A DNA stretch of 64,000 nt. Origin: Phycicoccus sp. Soil802. Lineage in GTDB: Bacteria > Actinomycetota > Actinomycetes > Actinomycetales > Dermatophilaceae. A model generated the notes under the pieces. That model was not told where the DNA came from, made no database searches, and saw only the letters and a list, made by a program, of their open reading frames with translations. Position numbers and translations under genes: made by a program. Positions 1-8,036 of the stretch are shown in pieces. Each line of letters begins with the position of its first letter. The stretch's first letter is position 1. The DNA lies in NCBI RefSeq assembly GCF_001429605.1, contig NZ_LMSS01000001.1, positions 187,415 through 251,414 of the forward strand. Reading direction: 5' to 3'.

Positions 1-3
1 AGC

Positions 4-867
4 ATGAAGTACGGCTTCGTGGTCCCGTTCGCCGATTCGCGCGAGTTCGCGGAGGTGGCAGTCCTCGGGGAGCAGCACGGCTGGGACGCCATCTTCACCT
101 GGGAGAGCCTCTACGGCGAGCACGCCTGGGTGACCCTGGCCGCAGCGGCGGTGCAGACCTCCCGCATCCGGCTAGGCACCCTCCTGACCCCGGCCTCACG
201 GCACCGGCCCTGGGACCTCGCCTCGATGGCCGGCTCCGTGGACCGGCTCAGCGGCGGACGCGTCGTGATGTCGGTCGGGCTCGGCGCGCTGCACTCGGGC
301 TGGACCCGGTTCGAGCCCGACGAGGGCCGTGCCGTGCGGGCCCGCAAGCTCGACGAGTCGCTGACGGTCTACCGCGGGTTGCTCTCGGGTGCGCCGTTCA
401 CGTTCGACGGCACCTACTACCCGGTGGGGCCGGAGGGGGCCGACGCCCCACCGACGCCGGCGCCCCCGCCCCAGCGCCCGCACCCACCGGTGTGGGTGGT
501 CGGAGCCTACCTGCCGGGCCGGGAGCGGCAGCCCTCGCTGGAGCGCGCGGCCCGGTGGCAGGGCGTCCTGCCGACGGTCGCGGTGCCCGACGCGAAGCCG
601 GGCAGCCCGCACCTCACCCTCGGCTCGGTCGGCGAGGCGCTGGGCGTCCTGCGCGGCCTGCGCGAGGAGTCGGGTCTGTCCTGGGACGGCTACGACGTCG
701 TCATCGAGGGCGACAGCACCGGTGAGTTCGTGAAGTCGGCGGGCACCCCGGCGCAGTGGGCGGGCATCGGCGCGACCTGGTGGGTCGAGAGCTGGTGGAG
801 CGTGGAGCCGGGCGCCGACGGGCTGGCCGAGATCCGGCGCCGGGTCCAGGCCGGCCCACCGGTCTAG
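4..867 (+). CDS. Luciferase-like (LLM class) flavin-dependent oxidoreductase
   Basis: This 287-residue protein has the bacterial luciferase / F420-dependent monooxygenase TIM-barrel pattern. The N-terminus MKYGFVVPFADSREFAEVA is followed by EQHGWDAIFTWES, then a conserved block with TSRIRLGTLLTPASRHRPWDLA and LSGGRVVMSVGLGA near residues 53-97, and the family-typical FTFDGTYYPV near residue 134. Members use FMN or F420H2 to oxidise or reduce varied small organics, so the substrate cannot be told. The ATG at position 4 opens the whole conserved N-terminus, so the gene looks complete although no upstream region is visible. It converges on the ABC ATPase gene with 6 bp between stops. Family is secure; the reaction is unknown. 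Confidence 0.85.
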   Translation: MKYGFVVPFADSREFAEVAVLGEQHGWDAIFTWESLYGEHAWVTLAAAAVQTSRIRLGTLLTPASRHRPWDLASMAGSVDRLSGGRVVMSVGLGALHSGWTRFEPDEGRAVRARKLDESLTVYRGLLSGAPFTFDGTYYPVGPEGADAPPTPAPPPQRPHPPVWVVGAYLPGRERQPSLERAARWQGVLPTVAVPDAKPGSPHLTLGSVGEALGVLRGLREESGLSWDGYDVVIEGDSTGEFVKSAGTPAQWAGIGATWWVESWWSVEPGADGLAEIRRRVQAGPPV

Positions 868-873
868 GGGCCG

Positions 874-2559
874 TCACCGGGAGGCGTGCGCCTCGACCGC
901 GGCCAGGACGTCGGTGACGCGCAGGAAGGGCAACGGGTGCATCACCTTGGCCACCTGCGGTGCGAACGCGGGGGAGTCGGCCAGCACCTGCCGCGCAGGT
1001 CCGTCCGCGATGACCTCACCCTCGGCGAGGAGCACGACCCGGGTGGCGACCTCGGCCGCGAGCTCCACGTCGTGGGTGGCGACCACCACGGCGCAGCCCG
1101 CGGCGGCCCGCTCGGCGAGGATCGTGGTGAGGCGGTCCTTGGCGGCGTAGTCGAGACCACGGGTGGGCTCGTCGAGCAGGAGCAGCGCGGTGCCGCGGGC
1201 GAGGACCAGGCTCAGGGCGACGGACATCCGCTGCCCCTCCGACAGGTCTGCCGTGCGGTGCCCGCGGAGGCCGTCGAGGCCGGGCGCGAGCCGGTCGAGC
1301 ACGGCGTGGGTCGTCCCGGACGCCAGGCCCTGGGCGGCGTCGTGCGCCGCCAGCTGCTTCGACACGGTCGCGTCGGCCAGGAGGTCCCCTGGGTCCTGGG
1401 GTGCCAGGGCAGCGGGCTCGGTCGCGACCACCCGACCGGACGTCGGCGACAGCGATCCGTCGAGGGTGGCGAGAAGGGTGGACTTGCCGGAGCCGTTGCG
1501 ACCCATCAGCGCGACGACCTCGCCGGGCGCGACGCGCAGGTCGACCGTGCGCAGCGCGATGACGGTGTCGCGCACGACGCTGAGCCGCCGCGCGTCGACG
1601 AGTGGGGCGGGGGTGGCTGCGGTGGTGGTGCGAGCGGAGGGGGTTGAGGACGCGGTCGTCGCCGCGCCGGTCGCCGCGGGGAGGGCCGAGCCGGCCACCG
1701 CGCGGGTCGCCGCGCCGGTGTGGGGGGCCGGTGCCGCAGCGGAGAGGTCGAGCGTGGACCTGAGGGTGCGGGCCGACCGCCGGGCCTCGCGCACGGACAG
1801 GGCAAGCCGGTGCCAGCCCAGCCGGAGCCCGAGCTCGACCACGGGCGGGCGGAGGGGCGAGTCCGCCATGGCCGCAGCCGGGTCGAGCGGTCCGCGCACC
1901 CGCCCGGACTCCACCAGCAGCACGGCATCGGCGTGGTGCACGACGCGCTCGAGCCGGTGCTCGGCCACCACCACGGTGGTGCCGACGTCGTGCACCAGGC
2001 GGTGCAGGATCGCCAGCACGTCCTCCGCGGCGACCGGGTCCAGGGCCGAGGTGGGCTCGTCGAGCACCAGCACCCGCGGTCCCGCGACGAGGGCCACTGC
2101 GATCGCCACCCGCTGCTGCTGGCCCCCGGACAGGTCGGCGACCGGTCGCGACCTCAGGTCGGCGATGCCGAGCAGGTCGAGGGTCTCCTCCACCTGGCGC
2201 TGACCGGCGTGAGCATCGGCGTCCCGAGCGCGCACTCCCGCGGCGATGACGGACTCCACCGTCCCGGCGCCGAGGGCGCCGGCGGGGTCCTGGGGCACCA
2301 GGCCGACGAGCGGCCGAGGACCGACCGGGTCGGCGGCGTGCAGGTCGGCCCCGTCGACCAGCACCCGGCCGGCGAGGCGGGCGGACGACTGGTCGGGGTC
2401 GCGGGCCAGGCCGGCGTCGAGGCACCGCAGGAGTGAGGACTTGCCCGACCCGGTCGGGCCGACGACGAGCAGCAGCTCACCCTCGGGGACCCCGAAGGTG
2501 ACGTCGCGCAGGACCGGCCGCGCGGCATACGCGAGGGTCACGCCCTCGAACTCGATCAC
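874..2559 (-). CDS. ECF/CbiO-type ABC transporter ATPase with two fused ATP-binding domains
   Basis: The 561-residue protein carries two complete ABC ATPase domains, the arrangement of fused EcfA1-EcfA2 ATPases of energy-coupling-factor vitamin or metal importers. Domain 1 has Walker A GPTGSGKSS (residues 34-42), signature LSGGQQQR and Walker B LVLDEPTSALDP. An Ala/Thr/Ser-rich linker of about 50 residues follows. Domain 2 has Walker A GRNGSGKST, a variant signature LSEGQRMS and Walker B LLLDEPTRGLD. No EcfT or S component is adjacent on either side, so the partner subunits must be elsewhere and the substrate is unknown. The GTG start at 2559 is chosen because a TAGGGT hexamer lies 7 nt upstream, which fits a leaderless transcript. 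Confidence 0.85.
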   Translation of the reverse strand: MIEFEGVTLAYAARPVLRDVTFGVPEGELLLVVGPTGSGKSSLLRCLDAGLARDPDQSSARLAGRVLVDGADLHAADPVGPRPLVGLVPQDPAGALGAGTVESVIAAGVRARDADAHAGQRQVEETLDLLGIADLRSRPVADLSGGQQQRVAIAVALVAGPRVLVLDEPTSALDPVAAEDVLAILHRLVHDVGTTVVVAEHRLERVVHHADAVLLVESGRVRGPLDPAAAMADSPLRPPVVELGLRLGWHRLALSVREARRSARTLRSTLDLSAAAPAPHTGAATRAVAGSALPAATGAATTASSTPSARTTTAATPAPLVDARRLSVVRDTVIALRTVDLRVAPGEVVALMGRNGSGKSTLLATLDGSLSPTSGRVVATEPAALAPQDPGDLLADATVSKQLAAHDAAQGLASGTTHAVLDRLAPGLDGLRGHRTADLSEGQRMSVALSLVLARGTALLLLDEPTRGLDYAAKDRLTTILAERAAAGCAVVVATHDVELAAEVATRVVLLAEGEVIADGPARQVLADSPAFAPQVAKVMHPLPFLRVTDVLAAVEAHASR

Positions 2560-2566
2560 GGTGCGA

Positions 2567-2576
2567 ACCCTAGAGT
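2567..2576. promoter_or_regulatory. Overlapping divergent -10 elements (TAGGGT minus, TAGAGT plus)
   Basis: The 10-bp core ACCCTAGAGT contains TAGGGT on the minus strand (2567-2572, 7 nt before the GTG at 2559) and TAGAGT on the plus strand (2571-2576, 6 nt before the ATG at 2583). The whole divergent intergenic space is only 23 bp, so both genes would be transcribed leaderless from interlocked promoters. Confidence 0.6.
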
Positions 2577-2582
2577 GGGGGG

Positions 2583-2798
2583 ATGAGCGATGCGTGGACG
2601 TGGACCTACCTCGACGCCGACGGTGCGGAGCTGAGCGGCGAAGGGCTGGTGACGACGGCGTTCCCGTCGCAGTCCGACGCCGAGAACTGGTTCGGCGAGT
2701 CGTGGCACGACCTGACCGAGCTCGGGGTTGACGCCGTCACGCTGTTCCACGAGGGTCGCCAGGTCTATGGACCGATGAGCCTGCGGGCGGCGGAGTAG
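2583..2798 (+). CDS. Small conserved-type hypothetical protein, 71 aa
   Basis: I do not recognise a named family. The 71-residue acidic product begins MSDAWTWTYLDADGAEL and continues with an SQSDAENWFGESWHDL segment, with no Cys, no membrane helix and no signal peptide. It looks like a compact alpha/beta cytosolic protein. Support for its reality is the TAGAGT hexamer 6 nt before the ATG, actinobacterial codon usage with G/C third positions, and clean packing between two neighbours. It is divergent from the ECF-type ATPase and converges on the DUF3043 gene, so the context does not fix a role. Confidence 0.7.
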   Translation: MSDAWTWTYLDADGAELSGEGLVTTAFPSQSDAENWFGESWHDLTELGVDAVTLFHEGRQVYGPMSLRAAE

Positions 2799-2817
2799 CC
2801 GACCCACCAGCCGGCCG

Positions 2818-3399
2818 TCAGGAGGGGAAGTCGCCGCGCTTGACGAGCGGGCGCGGCATCCGCGAGCGACGCAGCTGGAAGCCGCGCATCGCCGCGTACA
2901 TCGCGAGCCCGCGGCCGACCTTGTCCTCGCCGAACTTGGCGACGAGCTTGGCCTTGAGCCGCCGCCACATCAGGAAGCCGTCGACCGCGGCGGCCAGCAG
3001 GAGGCCGTAGACGCCGATCGACACGGCCGCGAACACGGCCGGGACGCGGATGAACGACAGGGCCAGCACGACGATCATCACCGGCAGCATGAACTCGCCG
3101 AGGTTCCAGCGGGCATCCACGTAGTCGCGGATGTAACGCCGCACCGGTCCCTTGTCGCGAGCCGGCAGGTGGGCGTCGTCGCCGGTCACCATGGCCGCTC
3201 GCTGCTTCAGCTGGGCCTCACGACGCTTGTCGCGGTCGACGCCGCGAGCCGCCTTGCGGTCGGTCACGACCAGGGGACGACGGTTCGCGGCCTCCTGGTC
3301 CTTGCGCTTGGGCGTGGGCCGGTTCTTGGCGCCCTCACGGGGGGCAGTCGCGACCGTCTCGGCCTGCTGCTCGTTCAGGGTCTTGTTGCGTCCAAACAC
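2818..3399 (-). CDS. DUF3043 family membrane protein
   Basis: From the GTG at 3399 the 193-residue product begins VFGRNKTLNEQQAE, the usual N-terminus of DUF3043 proteins, followed by a highly basic stretch (KNRPTPKRKDQEAANRRPL), a conserved PARDKGPVRRYIRDYVDARW block, and two hydrophobic segments (LPVMIVVLALSFIRV and VFAAVSIGVYGLLLAAAVDGF). A basic amphipathic C-terminus follows. A longer reading frame up to 3507 exists but lacks family similarity. The start at 3399 is also backed by a TACAGT hexamer 6 nt upstream. It is predicted to be an inner-membrane protein with both termini cytoplasmic. Its biochemical function is not known. Confidence 0.85.
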   Translation of the reverse strand: MFGRNKTLNEQQAETVATAPREGAKNRPTPKRKDQEAANRRPLVVTDRKAARGVDRDKRREAQLKQRAAMVTGDDAHLPARDKGPVRRYIRDYVDARWNLGEFMLPVMIVVLALSFIRVPAVFAAVSIGVYGLLLAAAVDGFLMWRRLKAKLVAKFGEDKVGRGLAMYAAMRGFQLRRSRMPRPLVKRGDFPS

Positions 3400-3405
3400 A
3401 GGCTC

Positions 3406-3411
3406 ACTGTA
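3406..3411 (-). promoter_or_regulatory. -10 element TACAGT for the DUF3043 gene
   Basis: On the minus strand TACAGT ends 6 nt before the GTG start at 3399, the spacing expected of a leaderless transcript. The hexamer is embedded in a GGCATAC word. Confidence 0.55.
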
Positions 3412-3515
3412 TGCCGTCGGAGCAGGTTCCCTTGAATCCGTGCCAGCGGGGGGCTCAGGGCACCCAGCGCAAGGTCGCACCGTCGGCCACGTGAATCCAC
3501 TCGCCACCCAGGCCT

Positions 3516-3606
3516 CAGCTTTATCGGGTCTGGCAGGAACCTTGAGCTTCGCTCGACTTCGGTACCCGTGCGAGGGTCAACCTTCTTGCTAGACCCGATA
3601 AAGCTG
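3516..3606. repeat. 91-bp intergenic element bounded by 16-bp perfect inverted repeats
   Basis: CAGCTTTATCGGGTCT at 3516-3531 is exactly complementary to 3591-3606. The similarity continues inward imperfectly (GGCAGGAACCTT against AGCAAGAAGGTT). A small GAGC-TTC-GCTC hairpin lies inside. The element lies between divergent genes, so it is not an ordinary terminator. Its inner word TGGCAGGAACCTT (3531-3543) recurs at 62217-62229 beside another palindrome. Confidence 0.7.
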
Positions 3607-3636
3607 CACGGGGGAGGGCGGGTCGGAGCCACCCGT

Positions 3637-3642
3637 TAGGCT
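3637..3642 (+). promoter_or_regulatory. -10 element TAGGCT for the M20 peptidase gene
   Basis: TAGGCT ends 7 nt before the GTG at 3650, consistent with leaderless transcription. It lies just downstream of the inverted-repeat element. Confidence 0.6.
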
Positions 3643-3649
3643 CCCGACC

Positions 3650-5014
3650 GTGACTGACGACGTGCTGACCGACGACCAGATCTCCACCCTCAGGGACACC
3701 GTTGCCGGCCTCATGCCGGGCCTGCGCACAGACCTCGAAGACCTCACCCGCATCCCGAGCGTGAGCCTCGACGCGTTCGACCAGGCCCATGTGGAGGCCA
3801 GCGCCGAGGCGACCGCCGCGCTGCTGCGGGCCGAGGGGCTCGACGTCGAGATCGTCCGCGAGGGGGGCCGCCCCGCCGTCATCGGGCACGTCGACGGACC
3901 CGAGGGTGCGCCGACCGTGCTGCTCTACGCCCACCACGACGTGCAGCCGCCCGGCGACGACCAGGACTGGGACAGCCCGCCCTTCGAGCCGACCGAGCGC
4001 GACGGCCGGCTCTACGGCCGGGGCGCCGCCGACGACAAGGCCGGGATCATGGCCCACCTCGCCGCGCTGCGGGCCCACGCCGGGGCCCTGCCGGTCGGCG
4101 TCACCGTCTTCGTCGAGGGCGAGGAGGAGATCGGCTCCGACTCGCTGCCGACCCTGCTGGAGAAGCACGGCGAGAAGCTGCGCGCCGATGCCATCGTGCT
4201 GGCCGACTCGACCAACTGGGCCATCGGCGAGCCCGCGCTCACGACCACCCTGCGTGGCCTGATCCGCGTCGTCGTGACCGTGACGACCCTCGACCACGGG
4301 GTGCACTCGGGCATGTTCGGCGGCGCCGTCCCCGATGCCCTGACCCCTCTGGTGCGGATCCTCGCCAGCCTCCACGACGACGCCGGCGACGTCGCCATCG
4401 CCGGGCTGAAGTCGGGCACGGCGAGCGACCTCGACTTCGACGAGGCCCGCCTGCGTGCGGAGTCGGGGCTGCTCGACGGTGTCGAGGTCATCGGCACCGG
4501 CAGCCTGCTCGACCGGATCTGGGCGAAGCCGACCGCCACCGTCATCGGCATCGACGCGCCGTCCGTCGCGAAGTCGTCGAACACCCTGGTGCCGAGTGCC
4601 AGCGCGAAGGTCTCCATCCGCCTTGCGCCCGACGAGGTCCCCCTCGAGGCGTATGCCGCGGTGCAGCGCCACATCGAGGCGAACACCCCGTGGGGCGCCC
4701 GGGTCGAGGTGCACCTCGACGACCAGGGCGCGGGGTTCGACGCGCACGCCGACGGCCCGGTCTACGACCAGGCGCGGGCCGCCTTCACCGACGCCTGGGG
4801 CGTCGTGCCCGTCGACATCGGCGTCGGCGGGTCGATCCCGTTCGTCGCCTCGTTCGCAGCGAAGTTCCCCGACGCGGCGATCCTCGTGACCGGCGTCGAG
4901 GATCCCGACACGCGGGCCCACGGCGCCAACGAGTCGCTGCACCTCGGGGAGTTCGAGAAGGTCTGTGTGGCCGAGGCCGTCCTCCTGGCCCGGCTCGGGG
5001 CCATGCCCCGGTGA
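3650..5014 (+). CDS. M20 family dipeptidase / metallopeptidase
   Basis: The 454-residue protein is an M20/M28-type di-zinc peptidase that would hydrolyse dipeptides or N-acyl amino acids in the cytosol. Metal-site motifs are visible in order: LLYAHHDVQPP (first His, Asp), GRGAADDKAG (bridging Asp), EGEEEIGSDS (catalytic and metal Glu), a LADSTN segment, and a C-terminal HGANESLHLGEF supplying the last His. The lid or dimerisation domain starts near LRVVVTVTTLDHGVHSG-like sequence at about residue 205. Length is normal. The GTG start follows TAGGCT by 7 nt. Its stop overlaps the GTG of the next gene (GTGA), so peptidase, glucosidase and the enoyl-reductase-like gene form one translationally coupled operon. 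Confidence 0.9.
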   Translation: MTDDVLTDDQISTLRDTVAGLMPGLRTDLEDLTRIPSVSLDAFDQAHVEASAEATAALLRAEGLDVEIVREGGRPAVIGHVDGPEGAPTVLLYAHHDVQPPGDDQDWDSPPFEPTERDGRLYGRGAADDKAGIMAHLAALRAHAGALPVGVTVFVEGEEEIGSDSLPTLLEKHGEKLRADAIVLADSTNWAIGEPALTTTLRGLIRVVVTVTTLDHGVHSGMFGGAVPDALTPLVRILASLHDDAGDVAIAGLKSGTASDLDFDEARLRAESGLLDGVEVIGTGSLLDRIWAKPTATVIGIDAPSVAKSSNTLVPSASAKVSIRLAPDEVPLEAYAAVQRHIEANTPWGARVEVHLDDQGAGFDAHADGPVYDQARAAFTDAWGVVPVDIGVGGSIPFVASFAAKFPDAAILVTGVEDPDTRAHGANESLHLGEFEKVCVAEAVLLARLGAMPR

Positions 5015-6393
5015 CCGAGTTCCCCGTCCTGCCCCGGGACTTCACCTTCGGGGTCGCCTCCGCGGCCTACCAGGTCGAGGGCGCCGTCAACGAGGACGGC
5101 CGCGGTCGCTCGGTCTGGGACACCTTCTGCGACAAGCCCGGAGCGATCGCGGGTGGGGAGAGCGGAGCCGTCGCCTGCGACCACTACCACCACTACCGCG
5201 AGGACGTGGCGCTGCTCAAGGTCCTCGGCGTCGACAGCTACCGGTTCTCGATCTCGTGGCCGCGCATCCTGCCCACCGGTGCCGGTGCGGTGAACGCCGC
5301 CGGGCTGGACTTCTACGACCGCTTGGTCGACGAGCTGCTCGACGCCGGCATCGAGCCGACGGCCACGCTCTTCCACTGGGACACCCCGCAGTCCCTCGAG
5401 GACCGCGGGGGATGGACCGGTCGCGAGATCACCGAGCACTTCGCGGCATACGCAGGGATCGTCGGTGAGCGGCTCGGTGACCGGGTGGCGCGGTGGATGC
5501 CGCTCAACGAGCCCAACGTCGTCACCATGCTGGGCTACGCGATCGGCAACCACGCGCCGGGCCGCTCGCTCGGGTTCGAGGCGCTGCCGGTCGTGCACCA
5601 CCTGCTCCTCGGGCACGGGCTCGCGACGCAGGCGCTGCGCGCGGCCGGCTGCCGCGAGATCGGCATCGCGAGCAACCACGCCCCCGTGTGGCCGGCCTCG
5701 CCGGAGCCGCAGGACGTGGAGGCGGCCCAGTTCTACGACAACCTCTGGAACTGGATGTTCGCCGACCCGGTGCTGCTCGGCCGCTACCCCGTCGAGGGCA
5801 CCGAGCAGGGCTTCCCGACCTACCGCGACGGCGACCTCCCCACCATCGCCCAGCCCCTCGACTGGTTCGGGATCAACTACTACAACCCCGCGCGCATCGG
5901 TGCGCCCGGGCTGGCGCCCGACAGCTCCCAGCTCGACGGCGCCGAGCTGCCGCCGGGGCTGCCGTTCGAGGCCCGCCGCATCGAGGGCTACGAGCGCACC
6001 GACTTCGACTGGCCGATCGTCCCGGACGGCCTGGCCCAGATCGTGCGTACCTTCCGCGACCGGTATGCCGCGCAGCTGCCGCCGCTGTACGTGACCGAGA
6101 GCGGCTGCTCGTTCCACGACGACCCCGTCGACGGTCGGGTGCGCGACCCGCGACGGATCGCCTACCACGACGCCCACCTGCGGGCACTGGCCGACGAGAT
6201 CCGCGACGGCGCCGACGTGCGCGGCTACTTCGCCTGGTCGGCGACCGACAACTTCGAGTGGGCGGCGGGCTACGCCGAGCGGTTCGGGCTGGTCCACGTC
6301 GACTACCGGACCCAGGTCCGCACCCCCAAGGACTCCTACCACTGGTACCGCGACCTCATCGCGCACACCCGAGCGAACGGAACGCAGTCATGA
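5011..6393 (+). CDS. Family GH1 beta-glucosidase
   Basis: The 460-residue product starts VTEFPVLPRDFTFGVASAAYQ and shows the GH1 signatures in order. These are FTFGVASAAYQVEGA, DHYHHYREDVALLK, YRFSISWPRI, LFHWDTPQSLE, WMPLNEPNVV with the acid/base Glu near residue 166, FGINYYNP, and YVTESGC with the nucleophile Glu near residue 364. A final WSATDNFEWAAGY block completes the barrel. It would hydrolyse beta-linked glucosides or galactosides in the cytosol, as no signal peptide is present. The GTG start overlaps the M20 peptidase stop. An in-frame upstream extension exists but is only read-through of the peptidase gene. The stop overlaps the ATG of the next gene. Confidence 0.95.
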   Translation: MTEFPVLPRDFTFGVASAAYQVEGAVNEDGRGRSVWDTFCDKPGAIAGGESGAVACDHYHHYREDVALLKVLGVDSYRFSISWPRILPTGAGAVNAAGLDFYDRLVDELLDAGIEPTATLFHWDTPQSLEDRGGWTGREITEHFAAYAGIVGERLGDRVARWMPLNEPNVVTMLGYAIGNHAPGRSLGFEALPVVHHLLLGHGLATQALRAAGCREIGIASNHAPVWPASPEPQDVEAAQFYDNLWNWMFADPVLLGRYPVEGTEQGFPTYRDGDLPTIAQPLDWFGINYYNPARIGAPGLAPDSSQLDGAELPPGLPFEARRIEGYERTDFDWPIVPDGLAQIVRTFRDRYAAQLPPLYVTESGCSFHDDPVDGRVRDPRRIAYHDAHLRALADEIRDGADVRGYFAWSATDNFEWAAGYAERFGLVHVDYRTQVRTPKDSYHWYRDLIAHTRANGTQS

Positions 6394-7640
6394 GCCCCAG
6401 CACCACCACCCGCACCCACGACGTCGTCGTCTTCGGGGCCACCGGCTTCGTCGGGCGCCTGGTCGCCGCCTACCTCGCGGAGCACGCACCCGCGGGCACC
6501 CGCATCGCCCTGGCCGGGCGCTCCGAGCGCCGGCTCGAGGAGGTGCGGTCGGGGCTGCCGGCCGCGGCCCGCGACTGGCCACTGGTCGTGGCTGACGCCG
6601 CTGACCCCGCCTCGCTGCGCGCCATGGCGGAGTCGACGACCGCGGTCGCGTCGACCGTCGGCCCCTACCTGCGCTACGGCCTGCCGCTGGTCGAGGCGTG
6701 CGCCGACGCAGGCACCCACTACGCCGACCTCACCGGTGAGGTGCTGTTCGTCCGCCGCGCGATCGACGCCGTCGACGCCCGCGCGCAGGAGACCGGCGCG
6801 CGCATCGTCACGGCCTGTGGCTACGACTCGATCCCGTCCGACCTCGGGGTGCACCTGCTGCACCAGCGTGCGGTCGCCGATGGCGCTGGCGCCCTGCTCG
6901 ACACGACCCTGCACGCCAAGTCGAAGGGCGGCCTGAGCGGCGGCACGATCGACTCCTCCCGGGCCCAGCTCGAGGCGGTGGCGGCCGACAGGTCGCTGCG
7001 CAAGGTCATCTTCGACGCCTACGCCCTCAGCCCCGACCGGGCCGCCGAGCCCGACCTGGGCAAGGAGCGCGACGCGAGCGCGGTCTTCGTGGACGCAGAG
7101 ACGGGCGACTGGGTCGGGCCGTTCATCATGGCCGGCTTCAACACCCGGATCGTGCGTCGTAGCAACGCCCTTCGCGACCACGCCTACGGCCGTCGGTTCC
7201 GCTACCGCGAGGTGAGCGCGTACGGCAAGGGGTTGCGTGGCCGCCGCCGGGCCACCGTCTTCACGGGGCTGCTGGGCCTGGCCTACGCCGGTCTGGCCCA
7301 CCCCCGCACCCGGCCGATCGTCGACCGCCTCGCCCCTTCGCCCGGCGAGGGACCGAGCGAGCAGGCCCGGTCGTCGGGGTGGTTCGCGATGAAGATCCGG
7401 ACCACCACGGAGACCGGCCGCCGCTACCTCGCCACCGTGGCCGCCCAGGGCGACCCCGGGTATGCCGCCACAGCCGTCATGCTCGGTGAGTCCGCGCTGT
7501 GCCTGGCCCTCGACGGTCCGTCGCTGCCAGCCGCCGCGGGCGTGCTCACCCCGTCGACCGCCATGGGTGACGCGCTGGTCGACCGGCTCCGCGCGCGGGA
7601 CTTCACGATGACCGTGGACGAGCTGCCCGACCGCCCCTGA
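6390..7640 (+). CDS. Trans-acting enoyl reductase / saccharopine dehydrogenase-like protein
   Basis: The 416-residue protein has an N-terminal Rossmann NAD(P) site (DVVVFGATGFVGRLVAAYL, residues about 10-28) followed by LAGRSERRLEEV and STVGPYLRYGLPLVEACADAGTHYADLTGE motifs. This pattern is typical of the saccharopine-dehydrogenase-like family that includes mycobacterial trans-acting enoyl reductases (Rv2449c/Rv2953 type). TACGYDSIPSDLG and SKGGLSGGTIDS follow. A moderately hydrophobic stretch near VFTGLLGLAYAGLA could bind membrane or lipid. No polyketide synthase is nearby, so the physiological substrate is open. ATG overlaps the GH1 stop (ATGA), marking it as the last gene of the M20-GH1 operon. 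Confidence 0.85.
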   Translation: MSPSTTTRTHDVVVFGATGFVGRLVAAYLAEHAPAGTRIALAGRSERRLEEVRSGLPAAARDWPLVVADAADPASLRAMAESTTAVASTVGPYLRYGLPLVEACADAGTHYADLTGEVLFVRRAIDAVDARAQETGARIVTACGYDSIPSDLGVHLLHQRAVADGAGALLDTTLHAKSKGGLSGGTIDSSRAQLEAVAADRSLRKVIFDAYALSPDRAAEPDLGKERDASAVFVDAETGDWVGPFIMAGFNTRIVRRSNALRDHAYGRRFRYREVSAYGKGLRGRRRATVFTGLLGLAYAGLAHPRTRPIVDRLAPSPGEGPSEQARSSGWFAMKIRTTTETGRRYLATVAAQGDPGYAATAVMLGESALCLALDGPSLPAAAGVLTPSTAMGDALVDRLRARDFTMTVDELPDRP

Positions 7641-7655
7641 ACTCGGTCGGGTCAG

Positions 7656-7670
7656 CCCGCCCACGGCGGG
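7656..7670. terminator. Short GC hairpin between convergent genes
   Basis: CCCGCC-CAC-GGCGGG forms a 6-bp stem with a 3-nt loop between the enoyl-reductase-like stop (7640) and the stop of the minus-strand small gene (7680). It has no U tract. Probable bidirectional terminator. Confidence 0.4.
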
Positions 7671-7679
7671 TGCGGCTGC

Positions 7680-7829
7680 CTACAGCGAGACCCGCCACAC
7701 CTCTCCGCCGCTCGGACAGACCGAGCACGTCGGGATGCAGGCATCGCGACCGCGGATCGCCACACCATACGGTGCGATGGCGTCGCAGACGACGACCCCG
7801 GGGGAGTCGCTGCGTGACATCGTGAGCAT
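7680..7829 (-). CDS. 49-residue Cys-rich small protein, family not recognised
   Basis: A short reading frame on the minus strand has a near-perfect ribosome site, AGGAGG 7 nt before the ATG at 7829. The product starts MLTMSRSDSPGVVVCDAIAP and ends ACIPTCSVCPSGGEVWRVSL, with four Cys spaced C-x17-C-x3-C-x2-C. There is no signal peptide or membrane segment. It could be a small metal-binding protein or a modified-peptide precursor, but no maturation enzyme is adjacent. A second in-frame ATG lies at 7820. It is divergent from the SigE-family sigma gene with 207 bp between. Reality is supported by the ribosome site and tidy placement; function is unknown. Confidence 0.55.
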   Translation of the reverse strand: MLTMSRSDSPGVVVCDAIAPYGVAIRGRDACIPTCSVCPSGGEVWRVSL

Positions 7830-7879
7830 GGCCGATCCTCCTGCGTGGGGCGCGGATCCCTGCAGATCACCCAGTATGG

Positions 7880-7923
7880 GCAGGCTCGCCTGCGTTTGGA
7901 CTCCCTCAGGAGGACTAGTCCTC
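7880..7923. promoter_or_regulatory. Two palindromes in the divergent sigma-factor control region
   Basis: GCAGGC-TC-GCCTGC (7880-7893) and GAGGACTAGTCCTC (7910-7923, perfect 14-bp palindrome) lie 17 bp apart between the divergent small peptide gene and the sigma factor gene. They are candidate operators. No regulator is known. Confidence 0.45.
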
Positions 7924-8036
7924 GCCGGGGCGTGCCGGCCACCACCCTGGGCAGCCGGGCCACCGGGTTCGCAGTCCCTGAAAATCAGCCGGGCGAAGGT
8001 GTCAACCATTCCGCCGCTCGGTGCGACTCTCAGGGT

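Noticed and set aside
4690-5010. Upstream extension of the GH1 glucosidase
   Set aside because: It runs in another frame through the M20 peptidase gene and is Arg/Gly-rich. GH1 similarity begins at the GTG at 5011.
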